64,000 nucleotides of DNA from contig CM043699.1 of NCBI GenBank assembly GCA_023935145.1, forward strand, positions 70,341,638-70,405,637, given 5' to 3'. Of this stretch, positions 46,032-56,919 are shown one piece after another. The stretch's first letter is position 1. The number at the start of each line of letters is the position of its first letter. Position numbers and translations under genes: made by a program. The DNA comes from Bretschneidera sinensis (Eukaryota > Streptophyta > Magnoliopsida > Brassicales > Akaniaceae). The notes beneath the pieces were generated by a model that had not been told where the DNA came from, searched no databases, and saw only the letters and a program-made list of their open reading frames with translations.

Positions 46032-46679
46032 ATGGTGGATGAATCAAGCATTGAGGATCTCCTGGAGGCATGCTTTGCTCAGTTTGGAGAGGATTTGGAT
46101 TTGGATAAATTACTTGAGCAAGCGAATGCTATTTTGGAGTCTGCTCCTTGGGAGAGCAGTGAGACAGAGGAGACTGTGGATGAATCAAGCATAGAGGACC
46201 CCCTGGAGGCATGCTTTGCTTAATTGGGAGAGGATTTGGATTTAGATAAGTTACTTGAGCAAGAGAATGCCAATTTAGAGTCTGCTCCTTGGGAGAGCAG
46301 TGAGACAGAGGAGACTGCAGCACTTGAGCCCCCTAAGAAGGAACTTAAGCCTTTACCGGACAATCTTAAGTATAAGTTTTTAGGTACAATAGAGTCTTTG
46401 CCTATGATGATAGCTTCAGATTCGGTTGTTGCTCAAGAGGAGAAGAACCTTGTGCTTAATTGGGAGAAGTGCTATTTTATAATAAAGCAAGGTATTGTAC
46501 TTGGGCACATCATATCTCATCAGGGGATTGAGGTCGACAAAGTGAAGGTGGACTTGATTTCCAACCTTCTGCCCCCACGTACGGTGAAGCAGATTCATTC
46601 TTTTCTGGGCAATGCAAAATTCTACAGGCGATTTATCCAAGATTTCAGCAAGATCGCTAGGCCCTTGTGCAAGTTGTGA
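46032..46679 (+). pseudogene. Athila-2 chimeric ORF: acidic repeat joined to RT thumb
   Basis: The only coding remnant of Athila-2. An ATG at 46032 opens a frame with an acidic 47-residue unit (VDESSIEDLLEACFAQFGED through PWESSETEET) that is repeated in tandem. A TAA interrupts the second copy (46221-46223) but the frame continues. It passes through KPLPDNLKYKFLGTIESLP, a block normally upstream of RT, and after VAQEEK jumps to NLVLNWEKCYFIIKQGIVLG, the RT thumb region. It ends RRFIQDFSKIARPLCKL. The palm with its catalytic Asp residues is missing. A protein product is doubtful. The joined frame is a deletion by-product. Confidence 0.85.
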
Positions 46680-48070
46680 GTCCGGCTGAAGACATTAAAC
46701 TTAGCGCTCATGGGAGGCAACCCACAGCGTATCTTTTATTGTTTTTTATATTTCTGGTTACTATTATTTTTAATATCTTTTATTTTCCAGTATTACTTTA
46801 GTAATTGTTTTTCAGGGACAATGTGTACTTCAGTTCAAGTTTGGGGGTATGCTATGAGCCATACCAGTCCAACTAGTTCTCCATCTCCTAGGTCAGCTCT
46901 TTCCATATTATTCACACATTGGGGATAATGTGTAATTTAAGTTTGGGGGTATGGGAGACACATTCACACAAACTTTGTTCTAGTTTTTTTTTTAATATTA
47001 TTGAAAAGATGAATGCATGTTCATGATTTTTTTGAAATTTTGGTTGATCTAAACGAATACTGCGATGTAATGTCATTGGTGAGCCTAAAATCTTGAACAC
47101 ATGATTTGATGATAGAGTTTTAAAATTTTGTTACTTACTTTAGGCGTTTGAGAATTCACATGTTTGATTTAATCTGACACGAGCACATTAGCACAAATAA
47201 GTATGAGGTATGATATGTGATTTTAATGAGTATGTTTCCATGACTTAACTGAAATTAGATGACTTGTTGGATAAACACTTTGGCATAGAAAAATATAAAT
47301 AAAAAAAAATTGCACAAAAAGAGAAAAATGCTCATGATGATCATTAATAAACTTTTCACTGAGTAACTGGACCTCTTGCCTCAGTAAGCAGTGAGTGTTC
47401 ATGTCAAAAGGTGGGAATTTTATTCGTAATGATCATTGAGAAACTTTTCGCTGAGTAACTGGACCTCTTGCCTCAGTAAGCAGTGAGTGTTCACGTCAAA
47501 AGGTGGGAATTTTGCTTGGTAGAATTAAGGCCAGTTTAGTTTTGTAGCCTTTTTGACTTGAGTTAGTAATTCCTTAGGGGTGTCTTTACACTTAATGCCC
47601 TAAAACCATTTGGTTTGGGAGTCATTGACTCAACACTCGCTACATGGGACAATTAGAAAGCTTAAGGGAACTAAGCATAGTAGAGCCTTATAATAAAAGA
47701 GAGAATAAAATAAAACTATACCATCATTGTTCATTCTAATGAGAAATTTTATGAATCTTGAGACATTGATACATTGCACATTAAAGTTATTTGGAAGCCT
47801 CATCTTTATATGCTAATTCACTTTACACTGAGTCAGACTTGTGATGCATTAGCATGCCTTTTGTAAATAATTAGATTTTAAAATTCCTATTCATTGAGAA
47901 GATGGGTTTATATTTTAAGCTTGCTCATGAATAAATATCATGGTTTTGTGTGCTATTTAAATTTTTGGACACCATGAATGATGGATTTATCTTTGATTTC
48001 TTTGTTTTTCATTTAGTTTTTTTTATTTTGTTTTGCTAAGGGACTAGCAAAATGTAAGTTTGGGGGTATT
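46680..48070 (+). other. Athila-2 3' untranslated region with three polypurine-like tracts
   Basis: AAGTTTGGGGGTA occurs within 46836-46849, 46937-46951 and 48055-48068, the last adjoining the LTR. A 92-bp tandem duplication lies at 47339-47522 (core GAGTAACTGGACCTCTTGCC). The block 47345-47690 is conserved in all Athila copies here. No gene was recognised. Confidence 0.8.
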
Positions 48071-49501
48071 TGATGAGTCCCAAATATTGCATATTTTGGC
48101 CCCTTAATTTACATTTGTTAGCTTAGGAATTTGTTACTTTGAGTTGTTTTTTTTCGTGTTTTACAGGTTTACAAACACTTGGAAAGGAGTTTAACTAAAT
48201 TGCCAGTACAAATCAATCATTTTTACGGATTAAACCATATTGATTCAGGAAGAACCAGGAGATGAGCCATATATGCTTGGAAAGATCCGGATGTCTATTT
48301 TTTGGGGAATTTTACAGCTCATAAATATGATTTTTCTAGAGAAAGTTATGGCAGTGTTAGTAGACAAAGGTTAGGCTGTGCGTGATTTCATCATGCCAGA
48401 AGTGATTTTTGCGGATTAAAACTGTAATGATTCAGGAAGAACTAGGAGATGAGCCATATATACTTGGAAATATCTGGATGCTTATTTTCTGGGGAATTTT
48501 ACGGCTCATAAATATGATTTCTCTAGAGAAAGTTATGGCAGCTTTAGTAGACAAAGGTCAGGCTGTGTGGGATTTCAGCATGGGCAGAAGTTTTGAAGGG
48601 CATGTGAAGGCTTAAATCCCACATCCGACATCGGTTGGAAATACATTCTATATCCCACATCCCACAACGGATTGGAAACATATTGAACTCATGGAATTCC
48701 CTATAAAAGCCCCATTTCACTTCATCAAATGGGTGTGCAATCCGGAGGATTTCTGTGTGTAATCTGGAAGGCTTTGCTACAAAAGGGGGAAAGCGTCGCA
48801 CAACAGCTGCGAGTGGAATTTCTCTCAATGTATAGTTAGTTTTAATTTATTTCTTTTGAGATTAAATTTGTATGTTTAGTATTTTAATTATGAAATTTAG
48901 TTTCATAATCATGAGAGGTTAAAACCTTCATCTAAGGTTGAAGATGAAGCCTGACCATTGTTTGGCATAATATTTTCAGATATGTTCGTAAAATTATGAT
49001 ATTTTTAGTATTAATGTTCTGTTTCAATTGTTGGAGTAAATTCTTATGATTGATTATGTTTAAATTGTTCAAATTGGATGTTCCTTGTATTTCATATGCT
49101 CGATACGACGGATCATCCAAAGTAAATTGGATATCCATTGTGATTCTAAAGGGATTCATTGGATGATTTGGTTGAATTAGAGTATTCACTGTGATTTGTA
49201 TAATGGTGGATTCAAGGAATTATTTGATAGATTACTTTCATACAGAACATGAAAATATATGCTTTATTTTGGTGGGGTGGATTCAGAAACCTTAGTATTT
49301 TTATTATTTCTTTCAACTCAATTTCGTTTAGTTTATATTCTTTGCAAAATATAATTCAAAATTCGAAACTAGATTAAAATAGGTTTAGTTTAGAAAAATA
49401 TATATTTTCACGATGCAATTCCCTGTGGATTCGACCTTGCACTTGCACACACTATATTGTAAACGACTCGTGCACTTGCGAGTAATTTAAAACTCACAAT
49501 A
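48071..49501 (+). repeat. Athila-2 3' LTR (about 1430 bp)
   Basis: Starts TGATGAGTCCC and matches 44415-45851 throughout. It ends near AACTCACAATA. Confidence 0.9.
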
Positions 49502-49506
49502 CTTCT
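49502..49506. repeat. target site duplication CTTCT, right of Athila-2
   Basis: Pairs with 44410-44414. Confidence 0.82.
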
Positions 49507-50440
49507 CATGTTGCATTAACACACATCCCAACTCTTGATGGGATGCATCACTATACACCACAAATTTTTCATCACTAGAATGAGGCACCAATACTGGAAC
49601 TGTTGTTAATTTCTTTTTTAGTAATTGAAAATATTTCTTACACTTCCCTCACTATACAAATCTTACCTCTTTCCTGGTCAATCTATTCAACAGTATTACA
49701 ACAATAGAAAAATTCTAAGAGAATCTTCTATAATAATCAACTAACCCTAAGAAGATTCTAATCTCAGTCATATTAGTTGGTCTCTCCCAACTTAACATTG
49801 CCTCTACCTTTTGTGGATCAATTGTTATGCCATTTCCTGATATTATATGTTCCAAGAAGGTCATTTCTTTCAGCCAAAATTCACATTTAGGAAATTATAG
49901 CATACAATCTCTCTCTCCTCAAAATCTCTAATACAATTTCTAAATGTTTTGCATGCTCTTCCTTAGTCTTAGAATATACCAAGATGTTATCGATGAACAC
50001 AACCACAAGATTATCAAGAAATGGTTCAGGCATTTTATTCATTAAGTCCATGAATGCTTCTGGAACATTAGTCAATCCAAATGATATCACAAGAAACTTA
50101 TGACCATAACATGTCCTAAAATCAGTCTTAGGCACGTCTTCCTCCTTTATCTTTAACTGGTGATAACTTGATCTCAGGTTTATTTTAGAAAACAGTCTCA
50201 CTCCTTACAACTGCTTAAACAATTCATTTATCCTTGGTAAAAGGTATTTGTTCTTATTCAACTATTCGTAGTCTATACACAATCTTATCATTCCATCTTC
50301 CTCCTTCACGAACAACACAGGGGCTCCCCAAATACATTAGGTCTAATAAATTGTTTATCTAAAAATTCTTGAACTTTCAACTCTCTTAACTCAGCTAGCA
50401 TCATTTTGTAGGGTGCTATTAAATACATGTGATGATCATA
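49507..50440 (-). pseudogene. chromovirus B reverse transcriptase, decayed
   Basis: Minus-strand RT of the Ty3 type. From its N-terminus: a MMLAELRELKVQEFLDKQFI block, a degenerate region where the fingers and CIDYR should be, then the open stretch 49887-50201: [20 protein letters not shown] (Asn replaces the catalytic Asp of IDLRSGYHQ), [17 protein letters not shown] and [18 protein letters not shown], where FIDN replaces FIDD. It continues into the thumb (KVEAMLSWERPTNMTEIRIF, YYRRFS) and the start of RNase H at the Athila-2 border. Many stops. Both catalytic changes confirm inactivity. Confidence 0.88.
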
Positions 50441-50639
50441 TTATCACATCAATAGAGAATTTAATCTCCCTACTGGGAGGCAACCTAGACAACTCATCAA
50501 GAATTACATTAGAATAATCTTGCACCACTAAGATTTATTCTAACTTCCTATTTTCCTTTTTAGAATCCATTATGTATGCCAAATGCTCCTCATAACCCTT
50601 ATTCAACCATCTTCTAGTGGTCAGAGCAAAATAAGATAG

Positions 50640-51350
50640 TTTGAGAGTATCTTATGTTCTCCTTGAAAGTTAAACTCATCATGTCCATATCTTGAACACT
50701 TCCTTCTTTCTGGAACAATTAACCCAAGCATAATATGTCGACAACCAATTCACTCTCAAAATTAAATGAAATTATCTTATATTCAAAGATAATAAATCAG
50801 CTTCAGATTCTCTATCATTGATACGAATCATACCACACTTATAAACATTTACGATTATCACTTTATCTCTAGTGGGAACTTCAACAAAATATATGCATCA
50901 AAGGAATAATACATACTTCAATAGACTTCATATGAATACTAGATGCAAAAGAATGGGTTGCACCAAGATCAACCAACATTGATATGTCCACCTTCTCTAC
51001 ATACAAAGCACTTCAAATTTTTTCGAAAATTCCGGGATAAATATCTTATCTGAATATATCTATAACAAACTTTTGTCTCTCAATCATACATCAGATTACC
51101 ACTTCCCCTTGGTGGCATACTTACTTCCTCTGCCATGACTCCCAGTTCCCATAACTTGTCTCCCAAACCTAGGGGTCCCACCAATATTACTTTAAGCTAC
51201 AAAAGCAACACATTCTGCTTTCCTCTGACTCCGTACTATAGTTCCCTATGACAAGGAACGCCTCCTCTGGGTGATCTCCCATCCTGCACACTCAAACTGG
51301 CACCATCTTTGGGTTCTTCAAATCTAGACCTCTTCTGCTAATTCCTCCTA
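50640..51350 (-). pseudogene. chromovirus B gag end and protease, decayed
   Basis: Minus strand: gag C-terminal sequence, then the first half of a zinc knuckle CFVCREGGHI (about 50981-51010). It is joined directly to protease SMLVDLGATHSFASS (catalytic Asp codon at 50968-50970). In chromovirus A the two motifs are about 250 bases apart, so a deletion has fused them here. The protease end is heavily mutated. Tork-3 splits the upstream gag at 51351. Confidence 0.8.
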
Positions 51351-51355
51351 CCTTT
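51351..51355. repeat. target site duplication CCTTT, left of Tork-3
   Basis: Pairs with 56915-56919. The rejoined gag matches chromovirus A around 860-925. Confidence 0.92.
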
Positions 51356-52200
51356 TGTTGGTATTTGTCCCATAATCAAATAGGAAAGGAGTTTAGCATC
51401 AGGTCACCAGGTGTGCTCCACACCTTAGGAGATCCATGCCTCACCTTGCAGTAAGAAGAAGTCTTCTAGCCAGGTGTGCGCCACGGCCAGCCCTGTTCTG
51501 AGCCGCGACGCCAGGCACACTGAGACAAGTTTTTCCAGCAACTTCAGATGGTGCGTGGGACATGGTTAAAATGCACAGGATCACTTAGACTCTTAGAGAG
51601 CCATGGGTCTTTGGTTCTTGATATCTAAGGGTGGAGATTGATCTCCAAGATTTGAGGAGGAAGTCATTGCCCTATATAAAGGGTCATCTAGGAGCCATTC
51701 AAGAAGAAGTGTGACAATTATCTTAACAAGAGAGGTGTGATGGGAATGACATGTGAATGTGTGTGAAATAGAACACATGGTGTGTGAGAGTGCAAAGACA
51801 TAAAACACACAAAAGAGATCTCATTGAAGAGAGGCTAGTTGTTTAGAGAGAGAGTAGTATAGATTGGAGATTCAAGAGCCTTGTAAGTTGAATTTTCTTG
51901 GGAGAAAATTCCAGGGTAACTCAAGTCCTTATCACTTTCTTTTCTCTTCTTTCATTCTTCAAGAACTAGAGGTTTCTTGAAGAGGTGTTGTTATAACTTG
52001 TAAGAACTCATTGATTTAATGCAGAGGGCTCGGAGGAGCTCACGGGGACGTAGGCACATTGCTGAACCTCGATAACAATTGCTTGTGTTCTTTCTTTGAT
52101 TGTTTTGATTCCTATTTTTGTTTCGATGTTATTACAAGTCATTCAAGACTTGGGTGTTTGGAAGATCACCACCTGACATCTTCTTGGGTGATTTCCAGCA
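51356..52200 (+). repeat. Tork-3 5' LTR (845 bp)
   Basis: Starts TGTTGGTATTTG, ends GATTTCCAGCA. TATATAAA at 51673-51680. Confidence 0.93.
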
Positions 52201-52201
52201 G

Positions 52202-52246
52202 TGGTATTAGAGCTAGAAGAGATACCACCAACAGTGGTATCAGAGC
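52202..52246 (+). other. duplicated primer binding site, Tork-3
   Basis: TGGTATTAGAGC at 52202-52213 (one mismatch) and a perfect TGGTATCAGAGC at 52235-52246, 33 bases further on. Confidence 0.85.
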
Positions 52247-52572
52247 TTTGGATAGTGAATATCAGAGCAAGAACAGGGGGTTATCGGAGCAAGACTCTAA
52301 GAATCAAAGGTCAACTTCTTGGGTGATTCAAGAACGGAGTAGAGATCTATATCTGATCGTGTTCTTGAGGTGATTTAAGAACGGAGTAGAGATCAATATC
52401 TGATCGTGTTCTTGAGGTGATTCAAGAACGGAGTAGAGATCAAGATCTGATCGTGTTCTTAAGGGTGAATCAAGAACGGTATTGAGATCAATCTTCGATC
52501 GTGTTCTTGAGATTTAGAAGAAGTTGGAAAGCAATTGTGGTTGCTGCATAAATCTGGGATTTTCTCTGCAAG

Positions 52573-53330
52573 ATGAGTTAAAACTTCATTGTTTAGAAGT
52601 TTGATGGAAAGGGAGATTTTTCTCTTTGGAAGCAGAAGATCAAGACGGTTCTTATGCAACAAAATGTGAACTTGGCGATTAGAGAAGATGACACTTTTCC
52701 AGCAAGTATCATGGAGGTCCAGCGGAATGAGATGAAGAAGATGACATACAACACCATCTTTCTGTACATGTCAGATAATTTCACAAGGGAGTGCGGAGAC
52801 TCAGAAGATCTAGCTGTCACTTAGAAGAAACTAGATGCGTTGTTTCTTACCAAGACTCTCCCTAATAAAAGGTATATTCGTAAATGAATCTTTGCTTTGG
52901 ATCATGATAAAGAGTTGCAAGATAATCTTGATGCCAAGATGAGGAGTGCATCAAGTGGAGAAAGGCTGTTCGTTAGAGGAAGGCTAGCAACTCGTTATGG
53001 TAGTAACATACATGGCTACTACCGGGACAGACATAGAGGAGAAAGCCATGGAAGAGCGCACAGTAACATACATGGCTACTACCGGGACAGAGGTAGAGGA
53101 AAAAGCCATTGGAGAGCGCACTCCAAACTGAGATTTGGAGAGAAGAAATGCTTCTACTGCCATAAAGAGGGTTATTTCAAGAAAGATTGCAAGAAGATGA
53201 TAAGGGATGAGGGAAGAAGCCATACCAAGAATGGAGAAGCTTCGGTTGCCAAGGGAGAACAGCAAGATGATGATGTTCTTGTTGTGTACTCAAGTGTGAG
53301 CAAGGGGCAAAAAGGCAGCGGGAAATGGAT
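52573..53330 (+). pseudogene. Tork-3 gag, internally deleted
   Basis: ATG at 52573, with stops at codons 3 and 8. The N-terminal half aligns with Tork-2 Gag (KTVLMQQNVNLAIREDDTFP, FLTKTLPNK). After DHDKELQDNLD the frame jumps to AKMRSASSGERLFVRGR, so about 85 codons of the central capsid region are absent. A 60-bp unit is duplicated just before the zinc knuckle CFYCHKEGYFKKDC, where Tyr replaces the knuckle's usual Phe and the CCHC ligands are kept. A stop near 52825 and a stop near 52887 also occur. Confidence 0.88.
53002..53121 (+). repeat. 60-bp in-frame duplication in Tork-3 gag
   Basis: Two copies starting AGTAACATACATGGCTACTA at 53002 and 53062, encoding SNIHGYYRDR twice. Tork-2 has one unit. 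Confidence 0.92.
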
Positions 53331-55955
53331 CTTGGATATCAAGTGCACTCATCATATGTGTCCTCACAGGGATTGGTTCAAGAATTTTAAGGAAACCGAT
53401 GATGGAAATGTTTTCCAGGGGAATGATACTTCTTACCAAGTGAGGGGCACGGGAGACATCCAGTTGAGGATGTTTGATGGAATGACAAGGCTGCTAAGGA
53501 ACGTGAGATATCTTTCGGAGTTGAGAAAAAATTTGATCTCATTGGGGTAACTAGATTCCATGGGGTATACATCCAAGGCAGACGGAGGAAAGATCAAGGT
53601 AACCAAGGGTGTTTTGATAGTGATCAAAGCAGCAAGGAAGGATGGTTTCTATGAGGTGATTGGAGACACGGAGATGGAGATCAAGGGTCAAGTAGCAAGC
53701 TTAATGGCTGAGATGGATAAGGCAGCCCTTTGGCACAATCACTTGGGACACATGAGCAAAAAAGGCCTACAAGTTCTCAACAAGGATGGTCTACTTGGTG
53801 GTGACAAAGTAGAGGAACTTGATTTCTGCGATTGTTATGTTCTTGGGAAACAACATCGGGTCAGCTTCAACACCGGAGTGCACAAGTCTAAGGGCAATCT
53901 TGACTACATTCATGCGGATCTTTGGAGGCCAGCAAGAACACCAACACAGGGAGGTAATCTTTACTTTTTGTCTTTAATTGATGATAAGAAAGGTTTGGGT
54001 TTATTTGCTTAAAAATAAATTAGATGCTTTAAATAAATTAGTGGTGTTGAAAAAGCTGGAGGAAACTTAAACGGGCAGGGTAGTTAAGGTGTTAAGAACC
54101 GATAATGGCTTAGAATGTTTTAACAAGGAACTTGATCAATTCCTTAGGTTAAATGGGATTCTAAGACATAGAACGGTTATGAAAATCCCTCAGCAAAATC
54201 GAGCTACTAAGAGAATGAATAAGGCCCTTATGGAAAAGGTTAGGTGCATGATTATAGGATCCGGATTACCCAAATGTTTTTGGGCGGAAGCGGTGTCTAC
54301 TGCTGCGTATTTGGTTAATAGATCACCCTCTAGAGCTTTAGAGTTTAAGACTTCCGAGGAGATGTGGAGTGGTAAACCCCCTGAGTTGGACAACCTTAGG
54401 ACTTTTGGGTGTGCTGCGTTTGCACATCAAAAGGATGATAAGCTTAGCTCAAGATCTAGAAAGTGTGCATTTCTAGGATATGGGGAAGGGGCGAAGGGTT
54501 ATAGGTTATAGTCCTTAGAATAAAAAGGATTTAAACTCATAATAAGTAGGGATTTCAGTTTTTAATGAGCAATTATTTCTCTATTTGGAGAAAACTAACC
54601 CTGCAGGCGATAATGAGCAAACCAGTTCGGTATTTGTGGAGCATAGCATCAAGGAAAATTCAGTTCAGGTAGAGCAAGGAAGGCAAGAGGGTTCGGACCA
54701 GGTAGAGTCCATTGATGAATGCCAAGCTCAGGACACTCAAGAGGATGCTGAACCAAAAGGGGGTGATGCAGCAAGTCAGAATGACTATCAACTCACAAGG
54801 GACCGGGAAAGAAGGCTGGTCAGACCACCTTTGAGATATGGTTTTGCGGCTGCGGATGCAACAACTCCTTGGACAGAAGGAGGGATAAGTGAACTAGAAA
54901 CTTACATGGATGCTATGGGATGTAAGGATTCGTCAAGATGGAAGCTAGCTATGGAGAAAAAAATGGATTCTTTGAGGAAGAACAACTCTTGGGAATTGGT
55001 GCACATTCCAGGAAAACAGAGAGTTATGGATTATAAGTGGACTTACAAGATCAAAGAAGGGAACTCTCTAGGGGATGAAGTCCGAAACAAGGCTAGGCTA
55101 GTGGCGAAGGGGTTCACTTAAAGAGATGGTATAGATTTCACAGAAACCTTCTCACCTTGACACAAGGTGGAGGAAGTGGTGATTATCCTCATCTATGCTG
55201 ATGACATGCTATTGGTTGGAAACAACAGGGAGAGGATAGAAAGTTTGACATCTCAACTCAATGAGGAGTTTGAGAGGAAGGATCTTGGCCTTGCACAAAA
55301 GATCCTTGGGATAAGAAGAATTCGAGAAAGGGAGAGAAACAAATTGAAGGTTTCTTAGTCTTTCAATATAGAAAAAGTGTTATACAAATTTTCTGTGGAA
55401 CATGGTAAACCAGTGAAGGTTCCTCTTGCTGCTTATTTCAAGTTCTCCAGCGAACATTGTCCTGGAATGGATGAGGAGAAGAAGGAAATGGAAAAGGTCC
55501 CTTACTCTAGTGCGGTTGGATCAGTCATGTTCATGATGGTAAGCACTAGACCTGACATTTCTCAAGCAATTAAAGTTCTTAGCAGATTTGTGAGTAATCC
55601 CAGAAAGGAGCTTTAGCTTGGGATGAAGTGGTTGCTAAGGTATGTGAAGGCTTGGTTGCAGCCGATGGTAGCACTCTCATCAATCGGGATAGAGTACATA
55701 GCGGCAATGGAAGCCATAAAAGAGGCTATGTGGAATAAAGGGTTGTTGGACGAGTGGAAGGTCCTTAAAGAGCAAGTGGTGGAGGACTAAGCATATGGAT
55801 GTTCGATATCATTTCATTCGGAAAAATTTTACAAAAGGATGCATTCATGTGGACAAATTCGCAACAGAAGAAAATCCTACAGATTTAGGCACTAAAGTTC
55901 TACCTCTAAGTAAGTTCAATCATTGCCTTGGACTTCTTAGGATTGGAGTCGGTTG
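53331..55955 (+). pseudogene. Tork-3 pol with shared RT and RNase H deletions
   Basis: Protease reads WILDIKCTHHMCPH (DSG has become DIK). Integrase has WHNHLGHMSKKGL, CDCYVLGKQHR, HADLWRPA and TDNG, but the Glu of GVAERMN is Lys. The RT N-terminus (54585-55121) is open, with SRWKLAMEKKMDSLRKNNSW. At FTETFSP the frame jumps to HKVEEVVIILIYADDMLLVG: motif A is deleted, and the YADD box survives. RNase H jumps from MKWLLRY to KAWLQPMVALS, losing its Asp block. A further deletion after VLKEQVVED removes the next 20 or so codons. The tail LPLSKFNHCLGLLRIGV is intact. The two main joints coincide with those of Tork-2. Confidence 0.92.
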
Positions 55956-56025
55956 ATATGGTGACTCAAGTTGAGTTTGGATCCTGAGTTCTCTGCACAA
56001 TGGGTTCAGGTTTAATCACTTAGAC

Positions 56026-56037
56026 AAAGGTAGAGAT
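56026..56037 (+). other. polypurine tract, Tork-3
   Basis: AAAGGTAGAGAT next to the 3' LTR. Confidence 0.85.
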
Positions 56038-56914
56038 TGTTGGTATTTGTCTAAGGATGCAACAGGAAAGGAGTTCAGCATCAGGTCACTAGGTGTGTGC
56101 CGCACCTCAGGATATCCGTGCCTCACCTTGCAGCAAGGATAAGTCTTCTAGCTAGGTGTGTGCCACACCTTAGAGAGGTTGCACTACAGTGCCCAGAACC
56201 TGGAGAAGTGTGGCTCTGTTGTGCGCCATGGCTAGCCCTATTCTGGGCCGCGGGCCAGGCACACTGAGACAAGTTTTTCCAGCAACTTCAGATGGTGCGT
56301 GGAGCATGGTTAAAACACATAGGATCACTTAGACTTTTAGAGAGCCATGGGTCTTTGGTTCTTGAGATCTAAGGGTGGAGATTGATCTCCAAGATTTGAT
56401 GAGGAAGTCATTGCCCTATATAAATGATCATCTACGAGCCATTCAAGAAGAAGTGTGACAATCATCTCAACAAGAGAGGTGTGAAATAGAACACATGGTG
56501 TGTGAGAGTGTAAAGACACAAAACACATAGGAGAGATTTCATTGAACAGAGGCTGGTTGTTTAGAGAGAGTAGTATAGATTGGGGATTCAAGAGCCTTGT
56601 AAATGGAATTTTCTTGGGAGAAAATTCCAAGGTAACTCAAGTCCTTATTATTTTCTTTTTTCTTCTTTCGTTCTTCAAGAACTAGAGGTTTCTTGAAGAG
56701 GTGTTGCTGTAATTTGTAAGAACTCATTGATTTAGTGCAAAGGACTCGGAGGAGCTCATAAGGACATAGGCGCATTGCCGAACCTCGATAAAAATTGCTT
56801 GTGTTCTTTCTTTGATTGGTTTGATTCCTATTTTTGTTTCGGTGTTATTACAAGTCATTCAAGACTTGGGTTTGGAAGATCACCACCTGGCATCTTCTTG
56901 AGTGATTTCCAATA
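56038..56914 (+). repeat. Tork-3 3' LTR (877 bp)
   Basis: Starts TGTTGGTATTTG, ends TTTCCAATA (terminal CA changed to TA). Confidence 0.93.
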
Positions 56915-56919
56915 CCTTT
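56915..56919. repeat. target site duplication CCTTT, right of Tork-3
   Basis: Pairs with 51351-51355. Confidence 0.92.

Larger units (their letters stand above)
44415..49501 (+). mobile_element. Athila-2, internally deleted Athila-type element
   Basis: A 5.1-kb element with LTRs of about 1.43 kb, tRNA-Asp-type primer site, polypurine tract and 5-bp duplication. Only about 2.2 kb lies between the LTRs, carrying one short ORF that joins a region upstream of RT to the RT thumb. Gag, protease, RT palm, RNase H and integrase are missing, so any movement must have used proteins from another copy. The exact 3' end (49498-49501) is uncertain by a few bases. Confidence 0.9.
51356..56914 (+). mobile_element. 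Tork-3, RT-deleted Tork-type element
   Basis: A 5559-bp element with LTRs 51356-52200 and 56038-56914, primer site, polypurine tract and a 5-bp duplication. It shares with Tork-2 the same two deletions in RT and RNase H, and has additional ones in gag and the RNase H tail. The R-U5 part of its LTR matches Tork-1 and Tork-2, but the U3 part is different. Confidence 0.94.
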
